A DNA stretch of 34,351 nt from Amycolatopsis kentuckyensis (GCF_002155975.1 NZ_MUMI01000222.1:1-34351), one strand, 5' to 3'. Shown: positions 7,271-15,190, counted from the first letter of the stretch. Notes: generated by a model from the letters alone, not told the origin. Translations and numbers: made by a program.

Positions 7271-8928
7271 CCGAGCTGTTGCCTCAGTTCGCGCTTGAGC
7301 ACCTTCCCCGCCGCGGACACCGGGATCTGGTCCACCACGTGCACCTCCCGCAGCCGCTTGTACGGCAGCACCTTCTCGTTGACCGTGGCCATCAGCTCGT
7401 CCGCGTCCAGCGGTCCCCGGGAGACCACGAACGCCACCGGGAGCTCGCCCACCTCCGCGTCCGGGCGGCCGACCACCGCGGCCGCCGCGACGCCCGGCAT
7501 CGTGACGAGCAGCTCCTCGAGCTCGCGGGGGAAGACGTTGTAGCCCTTGTACAGGAGCATGTCCTTCTTGCGGTCCACAATAGACAGGTAGCCGTCCGCG
7601 TCGAGGATGCCGATGTCGCCCGTGTGGAGCCAGCCGTCCACCAGGGCCGCCGCCGTCTCCTCGGGGCGGTTGCGGTAGCCGAGCATGATCTGCGGGCCGC
7701 GCAGGCAGACCTCGCCCCGCTCGCCCTGGGGCAGGGGGTCTTCGCCGCCCTCGGCCGGGACGATCTTGACCTCCGTGTCGAAGATCGGCAGGCCCACCGA
7801 GCCGACCTTGCGCGTGCCCGAGCGGTACGTCGGTGAGATCACCGCGCCCATCGTCGCCTCGGTGAGGCCGTAGCCCTCGGCGACCACCACGTCCGGGAAG
7901 CGCTCGCGCAGCGCGTTGATCATCGCGTGGTTCATCGGCGCCGCCCCCGAGCCGATCGAGCGCACCGAGGACAGGTCGGCGGTGTGGAACGACGGCGTCG
8001 CGAGCAGGGCCGCGAACAGCGCCGGCGCGCCGCCGATGCCGGTGATGCGGAGGCGTTCGGCGTCGGCGACGTACGCCGCCGGGTCGAAGCGCGTGTGCAG
8101 GACCATCGTCGTCCCCGCGAGCACCGCCGCGGTGAGGCCGCCGATGATGCCCATCGCGTGGAACCACGGGGTCAGGTTGATCGCGACGCCGGTGCCCAGG
8201 CGCGACGGCCACTCGTCCTCGCTGCCGATCTGGTCGATGGTGACGTCGCCGTGTGCGTCGAGCGCCGGGACCGAGCCGGTGCCCCAGCAGGCGTGCTGGA
8301 GCGTGTTGACCACGACGTTGCGGTGCGACAGCCGCACGCCCTTGGACCGGCCCGTCGTGCCACCCGTGTAGGCGAGGTGGGCGAGGTCCTCGTGGACGTC
8401 GAGCTCGACGGCCGGGGGAGTCTCCGGCTGGGCGGCGTGGAACGCCTCGAACTCCTCGGCGCCCTCGGGCAGGTCGCCGGTGGGCTGGACGACGACGGTG
8501 AACCGCGCCGGGATCCGGTCGGCGACGCTCGCCAGCGCCCCCGCGACCGGGCCGAACGTCACCACGGCCGCGGCCTCGCAGTCGGCGAGCTGGAAGGCGA
8601 GGTCGTCCGGCGGGAGCAGGGGGTTCGCCGGGCTGAAGGTGGCCCCGGCCAGCAGCGTGCCGAAGTAGGCGACCGGGAAGGCCAGGCAGTTCGGCAGGTG
8701 CAGCGCCACGACGTCGCCGCGGCCGATCCCGCGTTCGCGCAGGGCGTTGGCGAACCGGCAGGCGGCCCGGTGGGTCTCGGTGAAGGTGAGGCGGTGGCCG
8801 TCGTGGGCGAAGGCCGTGCGGTCGCCCCAGCGCGCGGCACCCGCCGCCAGGATCGAACCGACGGGGACTTCGGGGTACTCGAGGGAGGCGGGCAGACCGG
8901 GCGGCGGTGTCGGCGCGGTGATCGGCAT
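7267..8928 (-). CDS. Acyl-CoA ligase (AMP-binding superfamily)
   Basis: This 553-residue adenylate-forming enzyme activates a carboxylic acid to acyl-AMP and then acyl-CoA. The ATP-binding loop YTGGTTGRSKGV is at about residue 185, GYGLTEATMG around 320, GWLHTGDIG around 430, and the C-terminal catalytic lysine in PVSAAGKVLKREL. The overall shape resembles 4-coumarate-CoA and medium/long-chain fatty acid ligases; the substrate is not determined. ATG 8928 is preferred to GTG 8931 because TATGGT lies exactly 6 nt upstream, suggesting a leaderless message. It sits between purE and the acyl-CoA dehydrogenase, so a fatty-acid or branched-chain catabolic role is plausible. Confidence 0.92.
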   Translation of the reverse strand: MPITAPTPPPGLPASLEYPEVPVGSILAAGAARWGDRTAFAHDGHRLTFTETHRAACRFANALRERGIGRGDVVALHLPNCLAFPVAYFGTLLAGATFSPANPLLPPDDLAFQLADCEAAAVVTFGPVAGALASVADRIPARFTVVVQPTGDLPEGAEEFEAFHAAQPETPPAVELDVHEDLAHLAYTGGTTGRSKGVRLSHRNVVVNTLQHACWGTGSVPALDAHGDVTIDQIGSEDEWPSRLGTGVAINLTPWFHAMGIIGGLTAAVLAGTTMVLHTRFDPAAYVADAERLRITGIGGAPALFAALLATPSFHTADLSSVRSIGSGAAPMNHAMINALRERFPDVVVAEGYGLTEATMGAVISPTYRSGTRKVGSVGLPIFDTEVKIVPAEGGEDPLPQGERGEVCLRGPQIMLGYRNRPEETAAALVDGWLHTGDIGILDADGYLSIVDRKKDMLLYKGYNVFPRELEELLVTMPGVAAAAVVGRPDAEVGELPVAFVVSRGPLDADELMATVNEKVLPYKRLREVHVVDQIPVSAAGKVLKRELRQQLG

Positions 8929-8934
8929 CACTCG

Positions 8935-8940
8935 ACCATA
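8935..8940 (-). promoter_or_regulatory. Putative leaderless -10 of the acyl-CoA ligase gene
   Basis: On the minus strand TATGGT is followed by 6 nt (CGAGTG) and then ATG 8928. No Shine-Dalgarno sequence precedes the start. Confidence 0.45.
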
Positions 8941-8987
8941 CGAACGGTGCGGTCAACGCCACAAGGACGACGCAGGTGAACGAGCGC

Positions 8988-8993
8988 TAACAT
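8988..8993 (+). promoter_or_regulatory. Putative -10 of the acyl-CoA dehydrogenase gene
   Basis: TAACAT fits TAnnnT and would give a leader of about 35 nt containing GAGAAGG 10 nt before GTG 9034. The matching -35 is not clear. Confidence 0.4.
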
Positions 8994-9033
8994 CGACGGA
9001 CCCCTCCCGACGTTGCAGAGAAGGTGACCGGAA

Positions 9034-10191
9034 GTGACCGACGGCCTGTACCAGCTTGCCGAGGAGCACGAGGAGCTGCGGGCCGCGGTCCGGGCCCTGG
9101 CCGAGAAGGAGATCGCGCCGTACGCGGCGGAGGTCGACGAGAACGAGCGTTACCCGATCGAGGCGTACAACGCGCTGGTCAAGTCGGGTTTCAACGCCGT
9201 CCACATCGGTGAGGAGTACGACGGCCAGGGTGCCGACGCCGTCGGGGCCTGCATCGTGATCGAAGAGGTCGCGCGGGTCGACGCTTCGGCTTCGCTGATC
9301 CCGGCGGTCAACAAGCTGGGTACCCAGCCGATCATCCTGTCGGCTTCGGAGGAGCTCAAGAAGCTCGTGCTGCCGTCGATCGCGTCCGGGGAGGCGTCGG
9401 CTTCGTACGCGCTTTCGGAGCGTGAGGCCGGGTCGGACACCGCGTCCATGCGTGCCCGCGCGCGGCTCGACGGTGACCACTGGGTGCTCAACGGCACCAA
9501 GTGCTGGATCACCAATGCCGGTGAATCGTCGTGGTACACGGTCATGGCCGTGACCGATCCCGATGCCGAGAAGAAGGCCAACGGGATTTCGGCTTTCGTC
9601 GTGCACAAGGACGACCCTGGGTTCTCGGTGGGGCCCAAGGAGAAGAAGCTGGGGATCAAGGGGTCTCCCACCCGGGAGATCTACTTCGAGAACTGCACCA
9701 TTCCGGCTGACCGGATCATCGGTGAGCCCGGGACGGGGCTGAAGACGGCGCTGCGGACGCTTGACCACACCCGCCCGACCATCGGCGCTCAGGCTCTGGG
9801 GATCGCTCAGGGTGCTTTGGATGCTGCCGTCGCTTACGTGAAGGACCGCAAGCAGTTCGGCAAGTCCATTGCCGAATTCCAGGGTGTCCAGTTCATGCTG
9901 GCCGAAATGGGGACGAAGATCGAGGCTGCCCGTCACCTCGTGTACGCCTCGGCCGCCGCTTCCGAGCGGGGGGACAAGCGGGCTGGGTTCATGGCTTCCG
10001 CTGCCAAGACCTATGCGTCCGATATCGCCATGGAGGTGACCACGGACGCCGTTCAGCTCTTCGGTGGGGCTGGGTACACCCGGGACTTCCCCGTGGAGCG
10101 GATGATGCGGGATGCCAAGATCACGCAGATCTACGAAGGCACGAACCAGATTCAGAAGGTTGTCATGGCTCGGGCTCTGCTCAAGGGGTAA
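9034..10191 (+). CDS. fadE25: Acyl-CoA dehydrogenase, FadE25-like
   Basis: The 385-residue protein is a flavoprotein that introduces the alpha-beta double bond into acyl-CoA. All acyl-CoA dehydrogenase landmarks are visible: YALSEREAGSDTASM and CWITNAG at the flavin/substrate site, DRKQFGKSIAEFQGVQFMLA, QLFGGAGYTRDFPVERMMRD, and the catalytic-base region IYEGTNQIQ. The symbol rests on context: in M. tuberculosis fadE25 lies next to purE-purK, as here except for two inserted genes. Chain-length specificity cannot be told from sequence. GTG 9034 follows GAGAAGG. The gene ends 36 bp before a strong hairpin. Confidence 0.9.
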   Translation: MTDGLYQLAEEHEELRAAVRALAEKEIAPYAAEVDENERYPIEAYNALVKSGFNAVHIGEEYDGQGADAVGACIVIEEVARVDASASLIPAVNKLGTQPIILSASEELKKLVLPSIASGEASASYALSEREAGSDTASMRARARLDGDHWVLNGTKCWITNAGESSWYTVMAVTDPDAEKKANGISAFVVHKDDPGFSVGPKEKKLGIKGSPTREIYFENCTIPADRIIGEPGTGLKTALRTLDHTRPTIGAQALGIAQGALDAAVAYVKDRKQFGKSIAEFQGVQFMLAEMGTKIEAARHLVYASAAASERGDKRAGFMASAAKTYASDIAMEVTTDAVQLFGGAGYTRDFPVERMMRDAKITQIYEGTNQIQKVVMARALLKG

Positions 10192-10227
10192 TTGGTTCTC
10201 CGTCACCCCGAAGCCTTCATTGTGACT

Positions 10228-10287
10228 ACGGCCGGCGACACGTTGTCAAGGCGGGAAAGCGTGCCTTGACAACGTGTCGCCGGCCGT
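10228..10287. terminator. Bidirectional terminator: perfect 25-bp-arm inverted repeat
   Basis: Positions 10228-10252 are the exact reverse complement of 10263-10287, with a 10-nt loop between. The arms contain GACACGTTGTCAAGGC. The hairpin lies between the convergent dehydrogenase (ends 10191) and XRE regulator (ends 10345). On the plus strand TGTTTT follows directly. It is expected to stop transcription from both sides. Confidence 0.85.
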
Positions 10288-10344
10288 GTTTTGGCTTCGG
10301 ATCGGGGTTGTGGGGGGTCTGGGGGGCGTTTTGTTGCGTTGGGT

Positions 10345-11211
10345 TTATTGCGTTCTGTTGGTGGTTTTGTCTTCCGCGGCCCACGCTGTGAGGATCACGA
10401 GAGCGTCGTGGTTCGGGGTGCCCGGCTCTGCCGTGAGGACCATCAAGCGCTGGCCTGAGCCGTCCGGGCTGGCCCAGGTGTCGCAGTCCAGGGTCAGGTC
10501 TCCCACCAGGGGGTGGTGGTAGTTCTTGGTTCCGTAGCTCGCGCTGTTGACGTGGTGCTCCGCCCACCACGTCCGGAAGTCCGGGTCCTGCACTGACAGG
10601 TCGCCGACCAAGCGGGACAGGTCGGGGTCGGCCGCGTCCGCCGCCGCCTCCATACGGAGGGCCGCCACCGCTTCGCGGGCGTCGTGGTGCCAATTCTTGT
10701 GGAGCTCGCGGATCGGCGGGTTCGTGAACAGCAAGCGCAGGTAATTGCGCTGGTGCGGTGGGATGGCGTCGAAATCCGTGAACAGGGCCGTTGCCGCCGT
10801 ATTCCAGGCCAGGATGTCCAGGCGCTTGCCCAGTACCAGCGCGGGGGTTCCGGTGAGCTGGGTCAGGAGCCTGCTCATCGCCGGGCGCACGCGCTGGGCG
10901 GGACGGCGCCTGCGCGGAAGGGCGTCCGCTCGGCCCGCCAGCTCGTACAGGTACCGCTGCTGGTCTTCGTCCAGGCGCAACGCCCTGGCCAGGGTGATCA
11001 GCACCGGCGCCGAGGCCCGGACGCGGCCCTGCTCCAGGCGGGTGTAGTAGTCCACGCTGATCGACGCGAGCCCGGCCACCTCCTCGCGGCGGAGGCCGGC
11101 CACCCTGCGGGCCGACTCCGGCTCCGGCAGGCCGCAGTCCTGGGGGCTCAGCTGGGCTCGGCGGGCCTTGAGGTACGCGCCCAGCGCCCGCGGATCCGAT
11201 TCCGGCGTCAT
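10345..11211 (-). CDS. XRE-family transcriptional regulator with MmyB-like ligand-binding domain
   Basis: The 288-residue protein has an N-terminal helix-turn-helix at about residues 10-75 (RRVAGLRREEVAGLASISV, then DYYTRLEQGR). A C-terminal domain of about 180 residues has the pattern of MmyB-type ligand-binding regions: LDILAWNTAATALF, NYLRLLFTNP, WWAEHHV, YHHPLVGDLTLDCDTW. Such regulators are abundant in actinomycetes and are often divergent from a single enzyme gene. ATG 11211 is chosen because GGAGG lies 3-4 nt upstream; the longer open frame reads back into the divergent promoter. It probably controls the adjacent hydrolase gene at 11348 and itself; the ligand is unknown. Confidence 0.92.
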   Translation of the reverse strand: MTPESDPRALGAYLKARRAQLSPQDCGLPEPESARRVAGLRREEVAGLASISVDYYTRLEQGRVRASAPVLITLARALRLDEDQQRYLYELAGRADALPRRRRPAQRVRPAMSRLLTQLTGTPALVLGKRLDILAWNTAATALFTDFDAIPPHQRNYLRLLFTNPPIRELHKNWHHDAREAVAALRMEAAADAADPDLSRLVGDLSVQDPDFRTWWAEHHVNSASYGTKNYHHPLVGDLTLDCDTWASPDGSGQRLMVLTAEPGTPNHDALVILTAWAAEDKTTNRTQ

Positions 11212-11260
11212 GCCTCCAGTGTCCCTGTGCCGGGGCACTCCTGCGGGGGCAAGTTCTTTC

Positions 11261-11276
11261 CCAGGCAGAAACCTGG
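11261..11276. promoter_or_regulatory. Candidate operator (CCAGG-N6-CCTGG) between XRE gene and hydrolase
   Basis: A short inverted repeat, CCAGG cagaaa CCTGG, lies in the 136-bp divergent gap. Its central position suits binding by the neighbouring XRE regulator; this is inference. Confidence 0.35.
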
Positions 11277-11347
11277 CTCTCCCGCCCGGGCCGGATCCGG
11301 CGGACTGTGGTGGAGCACCAAAGCACCCCGTCTCGAGGAGAGCCCCC

Positions 11348-12271
11348 ATGGCCATGACCACCGTCCGTTTCGACAGCGCCGGCATCCCGCTCGCCGCCCA
11401 CCTCCACACCCCGGACACGCCGGCTTCCGGGCCGCGGCCGGCCCTCGTCGTCGGGCACCCCGGGACCGGCGTCAAGGAGCAGACCTCCGGGACCTATGCC
11501 CGGCTGATGGCCGAACGCGGGTTCGTCACGCTCGCCTTCGATGCCGCCTACCAGGGGGAGTCCGGTGGGCTTCCACGCGGACTCGAAGACCCCGCCCAGC
11601 GCGTCGAGGACTTCAAGGCCGCCGTCTCCTTCCTCACCACCCGGGAGGAGGTCGACGCCGACCGCATCGGGCTGCTCGGGATCTGTGCCTCCGGGGGCTA
11701 CTCGCTCGCCGCCGCCGGGGGTGACCACCGCGTCAAGGCCGTGGCCACCGTCAGCGGGGTCGATGTGGCCCGTCAGTTCCGCTACGGCGCCGACGGTACC
11801 CAGGACCCCGCCGCCTTCCAGGGGCTGCTCGACCTCGCCGCCCAGGCTCGGACCGCCGCCGCCCGCGGGGAGGACCCCGGGGTCCTGACCATGTTCCCCG
11901 ACACCGCCGAGCAGGCCGGGGCGCTCGGTGGCGAGCACGGTGTCGAGGGCTTCGAGTACTACTGCACCCCGCGCGGCGAGCACGAACGCTCCGCGAAGTT
12001 CCTCGCCTGGCCCAGCGTCGACAAGCTGGCGTCCTTCGATGCCTTCCACGCCGTTCCGCTCATCGCTCCGCGTCCGCTGCTCCAGATCGTCGGAACCCGC
12101 GCCGTCACGTCGTGGATGGCCGTCGAGGTGCACCAGCGCGCCACCGGACCCAAGGAGCTCCACTGGATCGAGGGCGCCAGCCACGTCGACCTCTACGACA
12201 AGAAGGAGTTCATCGACCCCGCCGTCGAAAAGCTCGCCGGCTACTTCGGGGCCGCTCTGGACCGAAAATGA
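11348..12271 (+). CDS. Alpha/beta hydrolase with Cys at the nucleophile position
   Basis: The 307-residue cytoplasmic protein follows the alpha/beta-hydrolase layout: RPALVVGHPGTGVKEQT (oxyanion region), FVTLAFDAAYQGES, the nucleophile elbow IGLLGICASGGY, and a C-terminal IEGASHVDLYD with the likely catalytic His. Aligned to the usual GxSxGG elbow, the nucleophile position is Cys with Ser two residues later. This resembles the Cys-dependent dienelactone-hydrolase group, although other actinobacterial hydrolases share it. ATG 11348 follows GAGGAG. The next gene, a secreted lipase, begins 88 bp later. The divergent XRE regulator probably governs expression. The substrate is unknown. Confidence 0.85.
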   Translation: MAMTTVRFDSAGIPLAAHLHTPDTPASGPRPALVVGHPGTGVKEQTSGTYARLMAERGFVTLAFDAAYQGESGGLPRGLEDPAQRVEDFKAAVSFLTTREEVDADRIGLLGICASGGYSLAAAGGDHRVKAVATVSGVDVARQFRYGADGTQDPAAFQGLLDLAAQARTAAARGEDPGVLTMFPDTAEQAGALGGEHGVEGFEYYCTPRGEHERSAKFLAWPSVDKLASFDAFHAVPLIAPRPLLQIVGTRAVTSWMAVEVHQRATGPKELHWIEGASHVDLYDKKEFIDPAVEKLAGYFGAALDRK

Positions 12272-12317
12272 CCCACTAGGGGGAGGTTCGAACAAGTTAC
12301 TCGCGCGTTAAACGTGC

Positions 12318-12333
12318 GGTGACGCGGGTCACC
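12318..12333. promoter_or_regulatory. Palindrome GGTGAC-N4-GTCACC upstream of the lipase gene
   Basis: Two 6-bp arms with a 4-nt centre end 25 bp before ATG 12359. Position and symmetry suit an operator; no regulator can be assigned. Confidence 0.35.
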
Positions 12334-12358
12334 ATCGGTTCACAGAGAGGTGAAACGA

Positions 12359-13288
12359 ATGGGCGCAACGACGCGCGGGTGGCTCACGGCCGCCGCGGCC
12401 ACGGTGGCGGTTCTCCTGGTGGGGGCGGGGACCGGCCACGCGGCGGAACGAGAACCCACCGGGCCCGTGCAGCCCAATATCCTCACCGCCGCCGTCTACT
12501 CGCTCGGGGCCCCCACCATCGCCCCGCCCGGGACCAACGACTGGAACTGCAAGCCCAGCGCGCAGCACCCGAATCCCGTTCTCCTCTCCAACGGCACCAC
12601 CGCGAACGCCTACGAGAACTGGGCCAACCTCTCGCGGAAGCTCGCCGACGCCGGTTACTGCGTCTTCGCCGGGAACTTCGGCGGAGCTCCCGGCGCCTTC
12701 CTGCAGACCGTCGGGCCCGTGGCCGACACCGCGAAAGCGCTTGCCGGCTTCGGGGACCGGATCCTCGCCGCCACCGGGGCGGCGAAGCTCGACGTCGTCG
12801 GGCACTCGCAGGGCGGGATGAACATCCGGTACTGGATCAAGTACCTCGGGGGCGCGGACAAGATCAGCCGGCTCGTCGGGCTGTCGCCGTCCAACCACGG
12901 GACCGACCTCTTCGGGCTGCTGAGCACGCTCGAACTGATCCCCGGTGTCCCGGCCGCGCTCGGGACCGTCTGCCAGGCCTGCAACGAACAGGCCGTCGGG
13001 TCGGACTTCCTCACCGACCTCAACGCCGGCGGGGAAACCGTGCCCGGTATCCAGTACACCGTCATCCAGACCCGCTACGACGACGTCGTGACGCCGTACC
13101 GCAGCGCCTTCCTCGCCGCCGCGCCCAACGTCAAGAACATCCTGCTCCAGAACGTCTGCGGGCTCGACTTCACCGACCACCTCGGGATCACCTACGACCC
13201 GGTCGCCCAGGGGCTGGTGCTCAACGCCCTCGATCCCGCGCACGCCAAGACACCTCCCTGTGTCTTCGTGCCGCCGGTCATCAGCTGA
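12359..13288 (+). CDS. Secreted lipase/esterase (class 2 lipase family)
   Basis: The 309-residue protein starts with a Sec-type signal peptide: a basic start (TTRGW), a hydrophobic core (AAAATVAVLLVGAG) and a likely cut after GHAA. The mature part has the nucleophile elbow VVGHSQGGMNIRYWIKYLGG, an Asp-rich region (QTRYDDVVTPY) and a late DFTDHLGITYDP supplying the His. Cysteines occur in several positions (NWNCKPS-type N-terminal, AGYC, CQAC, NVCG, PPCV), consistent with disulfides outside the cell. The family cleaves acylglycerols or esters. ATG 12359 is chosen because AGAGAGG lies about 9 nt upstream; the GTG at 12350 overlaps that ribosome site. Confidence 0.9.
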   Translation: MGATTRGWLTAAAATVAVLLVGAGTGHAAEREPTGPVQPNILTAAVYSLGAPTIAPPGTNDWNCKPSAQHPNPVLLSNGTTANAYENWANLSRKLADAGYCVFAGNFGGAPGAFLQTVGPVADTAKALAGFGDRILAATGAAKLDVVGHSQGGMNIRYWIKYLGGADKISRLVGLSPSNHGTDLFGLLSTLELIPGVPAALGTVCQACNEQAVGSDFLTDLNAGGETVPGIQYTVIQTRYDDVVTPYRSAFLAAAPNVKNILLQNVCGLDFTDHLGITYDPVAQGLVLNALDPAHAKTPPCVFVPPVIS

Positions 13289-13311
13289 GTTTCGCCACAT
13301 GAGACAAACCC

Positions 13312-13343
13312 CACCGCCGGGGCGGATTTCCGCTCCGGCGGTG
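13312..13343 (+). terminator. Hairpin after the lipase gene
   Basis: CACCGCCGGGGCGG pairs with CCGCTCCGGCGGTG (14 bp including one G-U) around the loop ATTT. It begins 23 bp after the lipase stop. No T-tract follows, so termination is probable rather than certain. Confidence 0.6.
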
Positions 13344-13344
13344 T

Positions 13345-13350
13345 CACTCT
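13345..13350 (+). promoter_or_regulatory. Putative leaderless -10 of the gene at 13357
   Basis: CACTCT lies exactly 6 nt before ATG 13357 with no Shine-Dalgarno site, and directly after the hairpin. This is the spacing expected for a leaderless transcript. Confidence 0.4.
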
Positions 13351-13356
13351 CGAAGC

Positions 13357-13782
13357 ATGTACTGGCCGGTTCCGGCGTCCTGGACGCCCCACGACGAAGC
13401 CGAGCTGGTCGCCGGCTGGCGGCTGTGGCTCGAGCTGTCCGATCGCGCCTGGCCGACCGCCGCCTGGGACGGGACCCCGGCCGGCGCCGTCCGCCAGCTG
13501 CGTGACCTGCTCGCCGCGTGCGACGAGATCGAGACCGCCTACCGGGCGGCCGCCGATGAGCCGTCGCCGGGATTCCTGAGCCTGACCCAGGGGCTCGCCG
13601 TCACCGCGGGTTCGGCGATCTCGCTGTGGTTCGACGACTTCGACCAGCTCGACGGCGAGCGCGCGGCCCTGCTGCACGAGGACCTCGCGCGGTTCGCCGA
13701 GCAGGCGGAGCAGGTGCTGACGCTGCTGGCGGTCAACGGTGGCTGGGCGGGCCTCGACGAGGTGCGGCGCCGCCCCGCCTAG
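13357..13782 (+). CDS. Small acidic unknown protein
   Basis: The 141-residue protein has no family I recognise. It is Trp- and acid-rich (MYWPVPASWTPHDEAELV, WRLWLELSDRAWPTAAWDG) and mostly helical, with a central SAISLWFDDFDQLDGER and a C-terminal FAEQAEQVLTLLAVNGGW. No signal peptide or TM segment is visible. Codon use is like its neighbours, with strong third-position GC, which supports a real gene. Its TAG stop interlocks with the stop of the convergent gene through the palindrome CTAG at 13779-13782. Confidence 0.75.
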   Translation: MYWPVPASWTPHDEAELVAGWRLWLELSDRAWPTAAWDGTPAGAVRQLRDLLAACDEIETAYRAAADEPSPGFLSLTQGLAVTAGSAISLWFDDFDQLDGERAALLHEDLARFAEQAEQVLTLLAVNGGWAGLDEVRRRPA

Positions 13783-14180
13783 GACTCGGCCAGTGTCGGA
13801 TCGGTGCCGCCCTCTTCGACGGGCCGGAACCGCGTGCCGCCGAGGCCGAGTGACAGCGGGTGGTCCAGGGTCAGCTCCGGGCCCGGTCCGATCGCCCAGC
13901 CGAGCTCGACGACGGTGTCGGTCTCCTCCCGGTACTCGACCAGGTGCGTGACGTCCCCGTCGTCCACCGACCACTCGCCGCCGACGGTCAGGTGCAGCCG
14001 GGCGGCCAGCACGCCCGGCGCCGGGAGGTGCCAGCCGAAGCGCTCGACGACGAACTCCGTGCTCCAGCTCGACCAGTACAACCAGCCCGAACCGTCCGCG
14101 CGGAAGCCCAATTCGGTGTACTCGGGCGAACTGGGGTAGACCTCCCGTTCCGACCAATAGCCGATCAGTGGGGTATCCAT
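13779..14180 (-). CDS. Unknown 133-residue soluble protein
   Basis: The protein begins MDTPLIGYWSEREVYPSSPE and is rich in Trp, Tyr and acidic residues, with beta-strand-like segments (GSGWLYWSSWSTEFVVERFG; LAARLHLTVGGEWSVDD). It ends in a short tail, TDPTLAES. I recognise no family; it looks like a small actinobacterial beta-barrel or lipocalin-like protein, but that is a guess. ATG 14180 is chosen because GACGAT lies 6 nt upstream on the minus strand, consistent with a leaderless transcript. The open frame continues far upstream only as a shadow of the DUF1206 gene. Confidence 0.72.
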   Translation of the reverse strand: MDTPLIGYWSEREVYPSSPEYTELGFRADGSGWLYWSSWSTEFVVERFGWHLPAPGVLAARLHLTVGGEWSVDDGDVTHLVEYREETDTVVELGWAIGPGPELTLDHPLSLGLGGTRFRPVEEGGTDPTLAES

Positions 14181-14186
14181 TTGCGA

Positions 14187-14192
14187 ATCGTC
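14187..14192 (-). promoter_or_regulatory. Putative leaderless -10 of the gene starting at 14180
   Basis: GACGAT on the minus strand is 6 nt before the ATG. It keeps the A and final T of TAnnnT but not the first T, so support is modest. Confidence 0.3.
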
Positions 14193-14261
14193 GCAGGCAC
14201 AGCAAGTGATTAGGCCGCTTGGCCCAGCGGATCCGGGTCGGGCGTGGGTACCCCAGCAGGC

Positions 14262-15077
14262 ATGAACCGGACAGAGGCCACCGCCGAAAGAGGCGAGAAG
14301 AGCAACACCGCGCAATGGCTCGGCCGGGCCGGCATGGCGTGCTACGGCGTCGTGCACCTCGTGCTCGCCTACCTCGCCCTGCAGGTCGCCTTCGGCAGCA
14401 GCGAGCAGGCGGACCAGAAGGGGGCGCTGGAGCAGATCGGCTCGACGGCGTTCGGGCAGGTCCTGCTCTGGGTCGTCGGCATCGGGCTGGTCGCTTTCGG
14501 GTTGTGGCAGTTCCTGATGGCCGCCACCGGCTACGACTGGGTCAGCGGCGGGAAGCGGACGCGCAAGCGGATCGGCGCCGCCGCCCGCGGGGTCGTCGTC
14601 CTCGTGCTGGCCTTCACCGCCGTCCGGCTCGCCACCGGCAGCAGCGGGGGCAGCTCGAGCAGCCAGAAGCAGCAGGAGTTCACCGGCAAGCTGCTGTCGC
14701 TGCCTGCCGGACCCGTCCTGGTGGTCCTCGTCGCCGCGGCCGTCCTGGGCGTGGCCATCGCAGCCGGCGTCAAGGGCGTGAAGCAGAAGTTCCTCGAAGA
14801 CCTCAACGCGAACGAACTGCCGGGCAAGTCGCGCCGCTTGGTCGGGTGGCTGGGCACCACCGGCTACCTCGCCAAGGGCGTCGTGTTCGCCGTGGTCGCG
14901 ATCCTGCTGGCCATCGCCGGGTTCAACGCCGACGCGCACAAGGCGGGCGGCCTGGACGCCGCGCTCAAGACGCTCGCCGCGCAGCCGTTCGGCACCGTGC
15001 TGCTGACCGTGGTGGCCTTGGGCCTCGCCGCGTTCGGCGCCTACTGCTTCGCCGCCGCCTGGGCCCACAAGCGCTGA
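14262..15077 (+). CDS. DUF1206 family six-TM membrane protein
   Basis: The protein of about 271 residues consists of three repeats of a two-helix unit, the DUF1206 pattern. Each repeat opens with a Gly/Ala-rich RAGMACYGVVHLVLAYLALQ-like helix (second copy ARGVVVLVLAFTAVRL, third copy LGTTGYLAKGVVFAVVAILL). Each ends with FGQVLLWVVGIGLVAFGLWQ-type helices. Function is unknown; the family is common in actinobacterial plasma membranes. ATG 14262 is preferred, but GTG 14244 in the same frame is possible; neither has a strong ribosome site. It is followed 113 bp later by doxX. Confidence 0.88.
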   Translation: MNRTEATAERGEKSNTAQWLGRAGMACYGVVHLVLAYLALQVAFGSSEQADQKGALEQIGSTAFGQVLLWVVGIGLVAFGLWQFLMAATGYDWVSGGKRTRKRIGAAARGVVVLVLAFTAVRLATGSSGGSSSSQKQQEFTGKLLSLPAGPVLVVLVAAAVLGVAIAAGVKGVKQKFLEDLNANELPGKSRRLVGWLGTTGYLAKGVVFAVVAILLAIAGFNADAHKAGGLDAALKTLAAQPFGTVLLTVVALGLAAFGAYCFAAAWAHKR

Positions 15078-15190
15078 GCGGTGCCTGTCGGTTTCCTGTC
15101 GATCACCGTCCGGAGCTTCGGGTCGGGGTGCCCGGTGCCCTACTTTGGGTCGGGTCAGTTGAATATTCACCTACCCGGGAGCTGAAACCG

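Noticed and set aside
6554..8962. An open frame of about 800 codons on the minus strand
   Set aside because: Only its last 238 codons are a gene. The first two thirds are an Arg/Pro-rich shadow of the acyl-CoA ligase in another frame, and the ATGA overlap gives the true start.
12350..12358. GTG 12350 as lipase start
   Set aside because: The GTG overlaps AGAGAGG, which serves as the ribosome site for ATG 12359, and the signal peptide is complete from 12359.
13779..15170. A 463-codon open frame on the minus strand
   Set aside because: Everything upstream of 14180 lies antisense to the DUF1206 gene and has shadow composition.
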